The notes beneath the pieces are model-generated. The model did not search any database, was not told the origin of the DNA, and saw only the letters and a list, made by a program, of their open reading frames with translations. A program made the translations under genes and the position numbers. From Stenotrophomonas raiganjensis (SeqCode) (GTDB lineage: Bacteria; Pseudomonadota; Gammaproteobacteria; Xanthomonadales; Xanthomonadaceae), in the NCBI RefSeq assembly GCF_030658505.1, contig NZ_JAUTXR010000109.1, positions 8,396-72,395 of the forward strand: a stretch of 64,000 nt of DNA, given 5' to 3'. Shown piece after piece: positions 17,301-24,658 of the stretch; position 1 is the first letter of the stretch, and each line of letters opens with the position of its first letter.

Positions 17301-20249
17301 ATGAAACTGCCTTGCCCCTCCCCTCGCCCTCTGGCCATTGCCCTGTGCCTGGCCCTGGCCACGCCCGCCCTGCTGCCGGCCGCTGCCCACGCACAGGCGT
17401 CTACCGCTGCGGTCCGCTGGCAGATCGCCGCCGGCCCGCTCGACCAGGCCCTGACCGCGTTCGGCCAGCAATCGGGGCTGTCCATCGCCGCTGATGCACG
17501 CCTGACCCGTAGCCGCCACAGCAATGGCGTGCAGGCCACGCTCGATACCGACGCGGCATTGGCGCAGCTGCTGGCCGGTACCGGCCTGACCTTCCAGCGT
17601 GATGCCAATGGCGTGGTGCTGCAGGCGGCACCCGACGCTGAAGCCGGCGTGCGCCAGATCGGCACGCTGCGCGTGGCCGGCCAGGCCAGCGAAGGTGCTT
17701 CGCCGTGGGGCCTGGCCGATGCCGATGCGGTCTACCGCGACAGCGGCTCGCGCGTGCACCTGGACCGCCAGCAGCTGGAGCGGTTCCGCGGCCAGTCGAT
17801 CGGCGATGTGCTGGCCGGCGCGGTCGGCGTGCACACCGGAGATGTGCGCAATGGCGGCGCACTGGACGTCAACATCCGTGGCCTGCAGGGCCAGGCCCGC
17901 GTGCCGGTGATCATCGACGGTGGCCAACAGGCCATCGACGTGTACCGCGGCTATGCCGGCGTGCAGCAGCGCAGCTACCTCGACCCGGACCTGATCAGCG
18001 CGGTCAGCATCGAGAAGGGGCCGAGCCTGGCCGCCAACGCCGCCAGCGCGATCGGTGGTGTGGTCTACATGGAAACGCTGAACGTCGATGACGTCCTCGA
18101 CGACAACCAGGCCTGGGGGCTGCGTGTGCGCGGTGGTATGGCCGACAACAGCATCGACCGCACCCGCACCTTCAAGCAGATCGCGCGCGGCAGCGACAAC
18201 CGCAACAGCCTGCGCGATCCGCGCGACTGGAACGGCAGCGTGGCCTTCGCCCAGCGCGGTGCCGACTGGCAGCTGGTGGCCGCCTATGCGCGGCGGCGCC
18301 AGGGCAACTACTTCGCCGGCAGCAAGGGCGCCCACCGCTACGACGGCCAGCACCTTTCCAGTGGCGGTACCGGCATGTCCAGCCAGGCGGTGTCGGACAT
18401 GTACCACCCCGGCGATGAGGTACTCAACACGCATACCGACAATGAATCGGCACTGCTGAAGTTCACCTGGACGCCCAGCCCCGACCAGCGCCTGGAGCTG
18501 AGCCACCGCTACTTCAATTCGAGTTTCGGCGAGATCATGCCGTCGGCGATCGGCCGCGTCGGCGAGTCCAACGAATGGGTGACCTACGTGGACAAGGCCA
18601 ACACCATGTTCCAGTTCGAACCCGGGAAAATGCGGCTCAATGCCACCTCGCTGCGCCACCGCTACCGGCCCGCGGCACACCCGTGGCTGGACCTGAGCAG
18701 CACGCTGTGGTTCACCACCGCCACCAGCCGCATGTTCAACAGCAACATCGCCAATACACCGCTGTTCAAGGACGTACCCAACGACCAGATGCCGGACACG
18801 CTGGGCGAAACCTATGGCCCGGGCCTGCAGTCGGACGTGAAGACCCGGCGCTGGGGCGTGGACAGCAGCAACACCACGCGCTTCAGCAATGACCTGGGCG
18901 ACTGGACGCTGCGCTATGGCGCGTCCTTCCAGCACGAAGACACTGCACCGAACTCGCCGGTGCTGCCGGTGGACTACAACAACAACCGCTACCTGCGCTC
19001 GGGCACGCGCCGCGAGGCCAGCGCGGTGGCATCACTGCAATGGCGGCCGTGGGACTGGCTGTCGCTGACCGCGGGTGGCCGCTTCATCGACTACCGTACC
19101 CGTGACCGCAACCGCGTCGCCTTCGTCAGTGAATCGCGCGACCTGCGCTACACCTTCGCGCGCCTCAGCAAGGGCGGCCAGTTGCTGCCGGGCTGGTACA
19201 AGGAGTGGTACCCGGATGCACAGGGCAACTACACCTACGACTCGCTGCGGGCCACGCCCTACGGCGACAGCACGCTGGGCCAGAGCTACGACTTCGACGG
19301 CTTCATTCCCGACCCGCGCGGCGCCAATGGTTTCTACACCAAGCAGATTCCTACCGCCTGGGGCTACAAGCCGGCGATCCGGCGCTCGGGCCACGGATTC
19401 GCGCCGTATGCCGAGGCGCGCTTCAACCTCGACGCAGACACGTTCTTCTACGTGAAGTACGCGCAGGGCTGGAAAATGCCCAGCCTGTTCGAATCGACGC
19501 TGGGCAACAGCACCTCGGCGCCGGTGGCCGGCCTGAAGCCGGAAAAGAACCGCTCCTGGGACATCGGCTTCAGCCTGCTCAAGCAGGACCTGTGGCGCGA
19601 CGGCGACCGCCTGGCGTTCAAGCTGGCCTGGTTCAAGAACGATATCGACAACGCGATCACCCGCCGCTTCGACTCCAGCAACTGGGCCTTCTACGTGGAC
19701 AACGTCGACAACTACACAGTGTCGGGCTACGAGCTGCAGTCCGGCTATGACGCCGGCATCGCCTACCTGGATCTGTCGGCCAGCTACTACCAGCGCGCGC
19801 GCACCTGCGACGCGGCCACCGCCAAGCGCCTGCGCGAAGACCCGTATGCGAAATGGAGCAAGCTGGACACCACGCCGGACTGCGTGGACGGCGGCTTTGG
19901 CACCTCGTTCGTCAACGCGCAGAACCCGCCGAAGCACTCGATCCACAGCACGCTGGGCTTCCGCCTGTTCGACAAGCGGCTGGATACCGGCATCCGCCGC
20001 ACCTACAACAGCGGGCCCACCCACGAACTGGACAAGCCCTGGAGTACCACCGGCTCGACCGGTCTGCAGAACATCTACCTGCCGACCGCGATCTATGACT
20101 TCTATGCGCGCTGGCAGTTCACCCCGAAGGCCGAAGTGGAACTGGTGGTCAGCAACCTGCGCAACACCTACTACATGGACACGCTGGCGATGAGCCTGAT
20201 GCCCGGCCCGGGCCGTACCACGCGATTGAACTTCACCGCACGCTTCTGA
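17301..20249 (+). CDS. TonB-dependent transducer receptor with STN domain
   Basis: 982 residues. Signal peptide residues 1 to about 32 (ending AAHAQ); STN signalling domain about 38-88 (WQIAAGPLDQALTAFGQQSG). The plug follows (GDVLAGAVGVHTGDVRNGG, VSIEKGPSLAANAASAIGG), then a large barrel ending NFTARF. The STN domain contacts the periplasmic part of the FecR protein encoded 69 bases upstream, so substrate binding should switch on the cassette sigma factor. Fur control points to an iron source. The size and plug are compatible with the HasR-like heme receptor branch or a siderophore receptor, and I cannot decide between them. Confidence 0.9.
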   Translation: MKLPCPSPRPLAIALCLALATPALLPAAAHAQASTAAVRWQIAAGPLDQALTAFGQQSGLSIAADARLTRSRHSNGVQATLDTDAALAQLLAGTGLTFQRDANGVVLQAAPDAEAGVRQIGTLRVAGQASEGASPWGLADADAVYRDSGSRVHLDRQQLERFRGQSIGDVLAGAVGVHTGDVRNGGALDVNIRGLQGQARVPVIIDGGQQAIDVYRGYAGVQQRSYLDPDLISAVSIEKGPSLAANAASAIGGVVYMETLNVDDVLDDNQAWGLRVRGGMADNSIDRTRTFKQIARGSDNRNSLRDPRDWNGSVAFAQRGADWQLVAAYARRRQGNYFAGSKGAHRYDGQHLSSGGTGMSSQAVSDMYHPGDEVLNTHTDNESALLKFTWTPSPDQRLELSHRYFNSSFGEIMPSAIGRVGESNEWVTYVDKANTMFQFEPGKMRLNATSLRHRYRPAAHPWLDLSSTLWFTTATSRMFNSNIANTPLFKDVPNDQMPDTLGETYGPGLQSDVKTRRWGVDSSNTTRFSNDLGDWTLRYGASFQHEDTAPNSPVLPVDYNNNRYLRSGTRREASAVASLQWRPWDWLSLTAGGRFIDYRTRDRNRVAFVSESRDLRYTFARLSKGGQLLPGWYKEWYPDAQGNYTYDSLRATPYGDSTLGQSYDFDGFIPDPRGANGFYTKQIPTAWGYKPAIRRSGHGFAPYAEARFNLDADTFFYVKYAQGWKMPSLFESTLGNSTSAPVAGLKPEKNRSWDIGFSLLKQDLWRDGDRLAFKLAWFKNDIDNAITRRFDSSNWAFYVDNVDNYTVSGYELQSGYDAGIAYLDLSASYYQRARTCDAATAKRLREDPYAKWSKLDTTPDCVDGGFGTSFVNAQNPPKHSIHSTLGFRLFDKRLDTGIRRTYNSGPTHELDKPWSTTGSTGLQNIYLPTAIYDFYARWQFTPKAEVELVVSNLRNTYYMDTLAMSLMPGPGRTTRLNFTARF

Positions 20250-20267
20250 CCGCTGCAGAAACAGCAA

Positions 20268-20294
20268 CGCCCCGGGAAGATCATTCCCGGGGCG
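20268..20294. terminator. Hairpin after the STN receptor gene
   Basis: CGCCCCGGGAA and TTCCCGGGGCG form a perfect 11-bp stem with loop GATCA, starting 18 bases after the receptor stop. The U-tract is weak (CTTGCTTG). It sits between convergent genes and may serve both. Confidence 0.7.
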
Positions 20295-20318
20295 CTTGCT
20301 TGCGGCGGCTCAGCACTG

Positions 20319-20342
20319 GTAGGTGCCAACCTTGGTTGGCAC
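20319..20342. repeat. GTAG-headed palindrome (SMAG-like)
   Basis: GTAGGTGCCAACCTTGGTTG, then GCAC: the GTAG head is followed by a dyad GTGCCAACC/GGTTGGCAC. It lies just past the stop of the mdtI-like gene. Confidence 0.7.
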
Positions 20343-20351
20343 GGCGACACG

Positions 20352-20675
20352 TTACTTCGCAGTACTCAGCAGCAGCACCGCAACAGTGACCAGACCGATA
20401 CCGATCCAGCCGATCGGGCGCAGGCGGTTGCCGAACAACAGGCGGCCGCAGGTGGCGGTACCGATCACGCCGATCGCCCCCCACATCGCATAGGCGGTGG
20501 CCAGGTCCATGTAGCGCACTGCCTGGCCGAGCAGGGCGAAGGCGATCCAGACCATGACGATCGCGCCGACGCCCCAGCGCCAGCGGCGGAAGCCTTCGGA
20601 CTTGGCCACCATCATGTTGGCGGCGACGTCGATCAGCGCCGAGCAGATCACGAAAAACAGGGCCAGGGTGTTCAT
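20352..20675 (-). CDS. SMR-family exporter subunit, MdtI-like
   Basis: 107 residues with four hydrophobic helices. Unlike EmrE, TM1 has aspartate in the usual glutamate position (FFVICSALIDVAANMMV). TM3 (MDLATAYAMWGAIGVIG) carries the conserved small multidrug resistance motif AYAMWG. MdtI and MdtJ form a heterodimer that exports spermidine. Here the two genes overlap by one base (TGATG), which fits obligate pairing. Substrate is inferred from the paired arrangement only; quaternary compounds remain possible. Confidence 0.75.
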   Translation of the reverse strand: MNTLALFFVICSALIDVAANMMVAKSEGFRRWRWGVGAIVMVWIAFALLGQAVRYMDLATAYAMWGAIGVIGTATCGRLLFGNRLRPIGWIGIGLVTVAVLLLSTAK

Positions 20676-21028
20676 CAGTGTGCCTCCCCGAGGGTGACAC
20701 AGACGATGCCCACCACCGCCAGCACCAGGCCGGCCAGCTGCTGCAGCGACAGGCTTTCACCGAAGACGGTGAGGCCGACCACGGTCAACAGGGTGAGGCC
20801 GAGGCCTTCCCACACGGCGTAGGCCACGCCGACGGCGATGCGGCGCACCGACTGCGCGAGGAAGAAGTAGGACAGCGCCAGCGCGCCGGCCATGATCAGG
20901 TAGCCGCTCCAGCCGCCATCGCGGGCGGCATGGGCCATGAACGAGGTGCCGACCACTTCGGCGACGATCGCCACGGTCAGGCAGGCCCACGCGACCAGCG
21001 CGCCGCGGGCGGAAACAGTACGGGACAT
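20675..21028 (-). CDS. SMR-family exporter subunit, MdtJ-like
   Basis: 117 residues and four membrane helices. TM1 keeps the essential glutamate (LTVAIVAEVVGTSFM), and TM3 reads IAVGVAYAVWEGLGLT, with the WEG variant seen in MdtJ rather than the WAG or WSG of EmrE. A strong AAGGAG ribosome-binding site precedes the ATG at 21028, which decides the start over the longer frame. It is the first gene of a two-gene unit, divergent from a LysR regulator that is the obvious candidate controller. Confidence 0.78.
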   Translation of the reverse strand: MSRTVSARGALVAWACLTVAIVAEVVGTSFMAHAARDGGWSGYLIMAGALALSYFFLAQSVRRIAVGVAYAVWEGLGLTLLTVVGLTVFGESLSLQQLAGLVLAVVGIVCVTLGEAH

Positions 21029-21073
21029 GTGAAACTCCTTGCAGGACGGGGACCGCACCGCCTCATCAATAGA

Positions 21074-21090
21074 TCCACGGCATGCGTGGA
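21074..21090. repeat. Small inverted repeat between mdtJ-like and lysR
   Basis: TCCACG-GCATG-CGTGGA, a 6-bp dyad in the divergent promoter region. It resembles the core of the hairpin at 29396-29416 and may be another dispersed unit rather than an operator. Confidence 0.4.
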
Positions 21091-21129
21091 GGGTCCGGAA
21101 CGCCCCGCAGACAGGGGCGACGGCGGCCA

Positions 21130-21156
21130 GTATCATCGCCTTTTACGTTGGTATCA
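21130..21156. promoter_or_regulatory. Direct repeat GTATCA spaced 21 bp in the divergent promoter
   Basis: GTATCA occurs at 21130-21135 and 21151-21156, exactly two helical turns apart, between the exporter pair and the LysR gene. It could be part of the regulator's binding region. Six-base repeats can arise by chance, so this is weak evidence. Confidence 0.25.
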
Positions 21157-21188
21157 AAATGGATCCCATCGATAGGAGCGATGGATCA

Positions 21189-22040
21189 ATGCCTTATTCC
21201 CCTGAGTCCCTGCAGGCCTTCGTGGAAGCTGCGGCACTGGGCTCGTTCTCCGCAGCGGCGCGCCGCCTGCGCAAGACCCAGTCAACGGTCAGTACCGCCA
21301 TTGCCCATCTGGAGGCCGACCTCGGGGTGAGCCTGTTCAACCGCAGCGGGCGCTACCCGCAGTTGACCGAGGCCGGGCGCCAGGTACTCGGCCATGCCCA
21401 GGAAATCCTCGCCGCCGATGCCCGCCTGCAGCAGTTGAGTGTGCGCCTGGCCGCGCCGGTCGAAGCGCGGCTGACCGTGGTGTTCTCCGACGTGTACCAG
21501 CTCGATCCGGAGCAGCGCGTGCTGCAGCGCTTTGCCGAAGCATTCCCGGAGATCGAACTGGAATGGCTGGATGCCGAAGGCGATGACGTGCTGGAGCTGG
21601 TCGGCAGCGGCCGCGCCGCGCTGGGCCTGCTGCCGCAACAGGACGGCTATCCGGATGGCCTGATGGCCCGGCCGTTGGCCCATCACAGCGAACTGTCGGT
21701 GTACGTGGCGCGCGAGCATCCGCTGGCCAGCGCCGGCCGTCGCGCGGCCGCTCAGCTGGCGCGGCACCGGCAGGTACGCTTGAGCGCCGAAGTCGACCAG
21801 GCACGCGTGGTCACCGGCCTGGCCTGGACCGCCACCGACTACCTGATGGTGATGGAAATGGCCGAGGACGGTCTCGGCTGGGCCGAACTGCCGCGGGCGC
21901 TGGTGCAGCGCTATGACCGCGGGCGGCTGGTGGAACTGGTACTGCCCGGCTGGCCACGGCGCATCCACAGCGACCTGCTGTGGCGCCGCGACGCGCCGCC
22001 GGGGCCGGCAGCCCTCTGGTGGGCCGAGGCGCTGGGGTGA
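21189..22040 (+). CDS. LysR-family transcriptional regulator
   Basis: 283 residues. The N-terminal winged helix-turn-helix is intact (LQAFVEAAALGSFSAAARRL, then TQSTVSTAIAHLEADLGVSL). The effector-binding half (from about residue 90) begins RLTVVFSDVYQLDP. I chose the ATG at 21189 over an earlier one at 21159 because AGGAG sits 10 bases upstream. It is divergent from the SMR exporter genes, the classical arrangement for a LysR regulator and its target. Effector unknown. Confidence 0.9.
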   Translation: MPYSPESLQAFVEAAALGSFSAAARRLRKTQSTVSTAIAHLEADLGVSLFNRSGRYPQLTEAGRQVLGHAQEILAADARLQQLSVRLAAPVEARLTVVFSDVYQLDPEQRVLQRFAEAFPEIELEWLDAEGDDVLELVGSGRAALGLLPQQDGYPDGLMARPLAHHSELSVYVAREHPLASAGRRAAAQLARHRQVRLSAEVDQARVVTGLAWTATDYLMVMEMAEDGLGWAELPRALVQRYDRGRLVELVLPGWPRRIHSDLLWRRDAPPGPAALWWAEALG

Positions 22041-22069
22041 GGTTGTGCCGGTGCTCCCGCCACGACCTG

Positions 22070-23422
22070 CTACTCCGTCGCAACCCCACTGTCACCCGTG
22101 CTGGTCTCTGCCGGCGCGGGGGCGGCGCGCACGACGGTTCTCCATCCCGGCAGTGCGTCCGCCAGCGCGTCCTGCAACAGCGCCAGTGGCGCCTCGTCCT
22201 CTCCAGCCCGCTCAAGAAGCGTAGCCGATACCCACAGCTGTTCTGCGTTCACTTCAAGTGCTACGAGCCGGTCACCCAGTACACCCCGGGCCCGCTCGCG
22301 CACATGCAACGCTGAGATCGAGCGCATCTGCTGCACCTGATCGGACAACGCACCAACGGCAACCCTCAGCCCGGCCAGGTCGGCACGATCATGCCGCCCG
22401 GCATCGCTCGCCTCCAGCGTCTGCCTTACCCGCAATCGCGGCGTCACCGGCAGCCGCTGCGCCAGCAGGGACTGCAGTACCGCCTGCGCGTCCGGATGGA
22501 AATCGGGCACCATCGCGACCAGATCCACCTGCAGTCCGCTCGCGCTGCGCTTCACCTCCAGCTGCTGGATGCTCCCGCCCTGGCCGTCAAGATAGCCCTG
22601 CACGACCGAGCGCACCTGCGTTTCATTCCAGGCCTGGCGACCGATGTCACGCAGTGCGACGCCCAGCGGCACCGCCAGCATCGCGAACGTGCCCACGATC
22701 ACCGCGCCCTGCCACATCGCATGGCCGGTGCGCTTGCGCGATCCAAACCCGTACCAGCGCGCAATGACGGTGACACTGAAGGCAATGGCCAGCAGATTGG
22801 TCATGAACAGGAAGCCCGCACCCTTGGCGATCTGCAGTTCTCCCGTTGCCAGCCCATAGGCGACGACCGCCAGCGGCGGCATCAGCGCAGTGGCGATCGC
22901 CACGCCAACGATGGCCTCCCCTTTCCGGGTGATGACCGCGTAGCCACCTGCGAGACCCGAAAAGACCGCCACCAGAAGATCGAACAGGGTCGGCTGGGTC
23001 CGTGCCAGGATTTCACTCGTGGCCACCCGCAACGGCGACAGCCACACAATCAGCATTGCCGTGCCGAGTGCCAGCGCTACCCCGCACACAAGGGCGGACA
23101 GGGAGCGCCCCATCATGCGGAAATCGACCACGCTGAGCGAGAAGCCCAGCTGGACGATCGGGCCCATCAGCGGCGATATCAGCATCGCACCGATGACCAC
23201 CGCCGCCGACGACTGCAACAGGCCGAGAATCGCGATGCCGCAGGACATCACTGCCATGAAGGCGTAGCGGGGGCTGAGGCCGCCACCATCGGTGACGTCA
23301 TCCATCACCGCCGAATGCGAGGTCGCCTCGATCAGGCGTTCACGGAGCCCATATGAAGCACGGGCGGCGTTGCGGGTCAGTTGGCCGCAACGTCGCACCA
23401 CAGACCGGCGCGCATTGTTCAT
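22070..23422 (-). CDS. DUF389 membrane protein
   Basis: 450 residues. The DUF389 core (about residues 50-250) has several helices including SCGIAILGLLQSSAAVVIGAM and MLISPLMGPIVQLGFSL, and a second hydrophobic pair around GAVIVGTFAMLAVPLGVALR. The C-terminal 200 residues are soluble-looking with alternating strands and helices and end in an acidic, low-complexity tail. Function of the family is not established. No neighbour clarifies it; the genes on both sides have their own promoters or opposite orientation. Confidence 0.82.
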   Translation of the reverse strand: MNNARRSVVRRCGQLTRNAARASYGLRERLIEATSHSAVMDDVTDGGGLSPRYAFMAVMSCGIAILGLLQSSAAVVIGAMLISPLMGPIVQLGFSLSVVDFRMMGRSLSALVCGVALALGTAMLIVWLSPLRVATSEILARTQPTLFDLLVAVFSGLAGGYAVITRKGEAIVGVAIATALMPPLAVVAYGLATGELQIAKGAGFLFMTNLLAIAFSVTVIARWYGFGSRKRTGHAMWQGAVIVGTFAMLAVPLGVALRDIGRQAWNETQVRSVVQGYLDGQGGSIQQLEVKRSASGLQVDLVAMVPDFHPDAQAVLQSLLAQRLPVTPRLRVRQTLEASDAGRHDRADLAGLRVAVGALSDQVQQMRSISALHVRERARGVLGDRLVALEVNAEQLWVSATLLERAGEDEAPLALLQDALADALPGWRTVVRAAPAPAETSTGDSGVATE

Positions 23423-23580
23423 TTTCGCCACTTGCTGTCGGAGAGGGCTGCATGATCGACAGCAACGAAGATGAATAGAATGAAAGAACTTGCAGATCGC
23501 TGCGCGACCGCATTCCATTCAGCGAGCGGACAGTCCCTACCGGAAGTGCCAGGCTCGGTCAGCGCATTCGGGCAAGGTCC

Positions 23581-23603
23581 TGCCGGCCAGCGGCCGGCAC
23601 GAC
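23581..23603. repeat. SMAG-type REP unit (variant end)
   Basis: Same 23-base palindrome as 6327-6349 except that the final CTAC reads CGAC. It lies just past the stop of the M14 peptidase. The remainder of the 23423-23606 gap shows no other feature. Confidence 0.7.
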
Positions 23604-23606
23604 CGG

Positions 23607-24527
23607 TCAGCGATGGGCGAGCGCGTAGTCCAGCGCCGAGCACACCGCCGCCACCTGCGCGTCATTGCACTGCTGCGGCGTGGCGCGCGGGCTGTCCGGG
23701 TAGACCTCGGTGGTGGTGGTGTACGTCGCACCGGTGATGCCGGCACACAGGCCAAGCTTCACCAGCGGGTACTCGATCACGCCGTGCGCCACGACCGGCG
23801 AACCGATGATCTCGTTCTTGTCGTCGGCCGGCGCAATATGGGTGACCTTCTCCACTGCCGCGATCACCGCCTGCTGGAAGGCCGGCTGCGGGTTCTCGCT
23901 GTCGTCCACCAGATAGAAACCATCCGGGATCAGGCCCGGCTCGAATGGCTTGCCATCACGTGCGGCGAGCGCCGGGCGGAACTCGCTCTCGTCGCTGTCG
24001 GTGGTCTCGTGCAGGTCGATGTGCAGCACGAACTGGCCCCTGTACGGCGCGATCAGTTCGATGACGGCGGTCGATTCACGGGCCGGGCCGTCGGCGCGGA
24101 AGTTGCGGTTCGGATCGATCGCATCGAAGTTCCAGCGGTTGATGCGCTCGAAGCCCCACGGGTTCACGCACGGCGCCACCAGCAGGTTGGCCTTGCCGGC
24201 ATAGTCGGCGGCGTGCTTTTCGAGGAACTCCAGCGCGCCCATCACGCCGCTGGTTTCATAGCCATGCACGCCGCCGGTGACCAGCGCCGCCGGCAATGCC
24301 GGATTCCAGTCGCGGCTGCGCAGGGCAAACAGGGTGTAGGTCTCGCCGGCATAGTCGAGCTGGCCATAGGCCACCTTGTCGAAGCGCGGGGCCAGCGCCT
24401 CGATACGCGGCAGCACCTCTTCGTCATAGCGACGCAGGCGCTGCTGGCGGCCACGCCACGCCTCCCGCTCCGCCGCTCCCCACGGCTGGCCAGGGGTTCC
24501 GACGGGGTAGAAAGCGACTTGGGACAT
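23607..24527 (-). CDS. M14-family zinc carboxypeptidase
   Basis: 306 residues with the M14 metallocarboxypeptidase signatures. The first zinc ligands are His and Glu in VTGGVHGYETSG, the third ligand His is in VLHIDLHETTD, the substrate-binding Asn/Arg stretch is DPNRNFRADG, and the catalytic Glu is in TTTTEVYPDS. No signal peptide is visible from this start, so it is probably cytoplasmic, like MpaA-type enzymes that act on peptides. Specificity is unknown. An upstream in-frame start would add nine residues (MLPDPLRSA) without changing the domain. Confidence 0.87.
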   Translation of the reverse strand: MSQVAFYPVGTPGQPWGAAEREAWRGRQQRLRRYDEEVLPRIEALAPRFDKVAYGQLDYAGETYTLFALRSRDWNPALPAALVTGGVHGYETSGVMGALEFLEKHAADYAGKANLLVAPCVNPWGFERINRWNFDAIDPNRNFRADGPARESTAVIELIAPYRGQFVLHIDLHETTDSDESEFRPALAARDGKPFEPGLIPDGFYLVDDSENPQPAFQQAVIAAVEKVTHIAPADDKNEIIGSPVVAHGVIEYPLVKLGLCAGITGATYTTTTEVYPDSPRATPQQCNDAQVAAVCSALDYALAHR

Positions 24528-24597
24528 GGCGGATCTCAGCGGGTCAGGAAGCAATCCCCCACTCTACCATCAGGGCATCGGCATGAATCGGAGGCGC

Positions 24598-24617
24598 ATT
24601 CCATTGGCGAATGGAAT
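24598..24617. promoter_or_regulatory. Perfect 8-bp dyad upstream of the FecA-like receptor
   Basis: ATTCCATT-GGCG-AATGGAAT, a perfect 8-bp inverted repeat ending one base before the Fur-like site and 41 bases before the receptor ATG. It looks like an operator for a dimeric regulator, although an RNA hairpin is also possible. Confidence 0.5.
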
Positions 24618-24618
24618 C

Positions 24619-24637
24619 AGCAATAATTCTCATTTAC
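24619..24637 (-). promoter_or_regulatory. Fur-like box upstream of the FecA-like receptor
   Basis: Read on the minus strand, GTAAATGAGAATTATTGCT contains AATGAGAATTATT, very close to the Fur half-site pattern of xanthomonads and pseudomonads. It matches the 19-bp enterobacterial consensus at 12 of 19. It lies 21 bases before the receptor start. Confidence 0.6.
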
Positions 24638-24658
24638 AACCTTCCACAGCCCGCTCCA

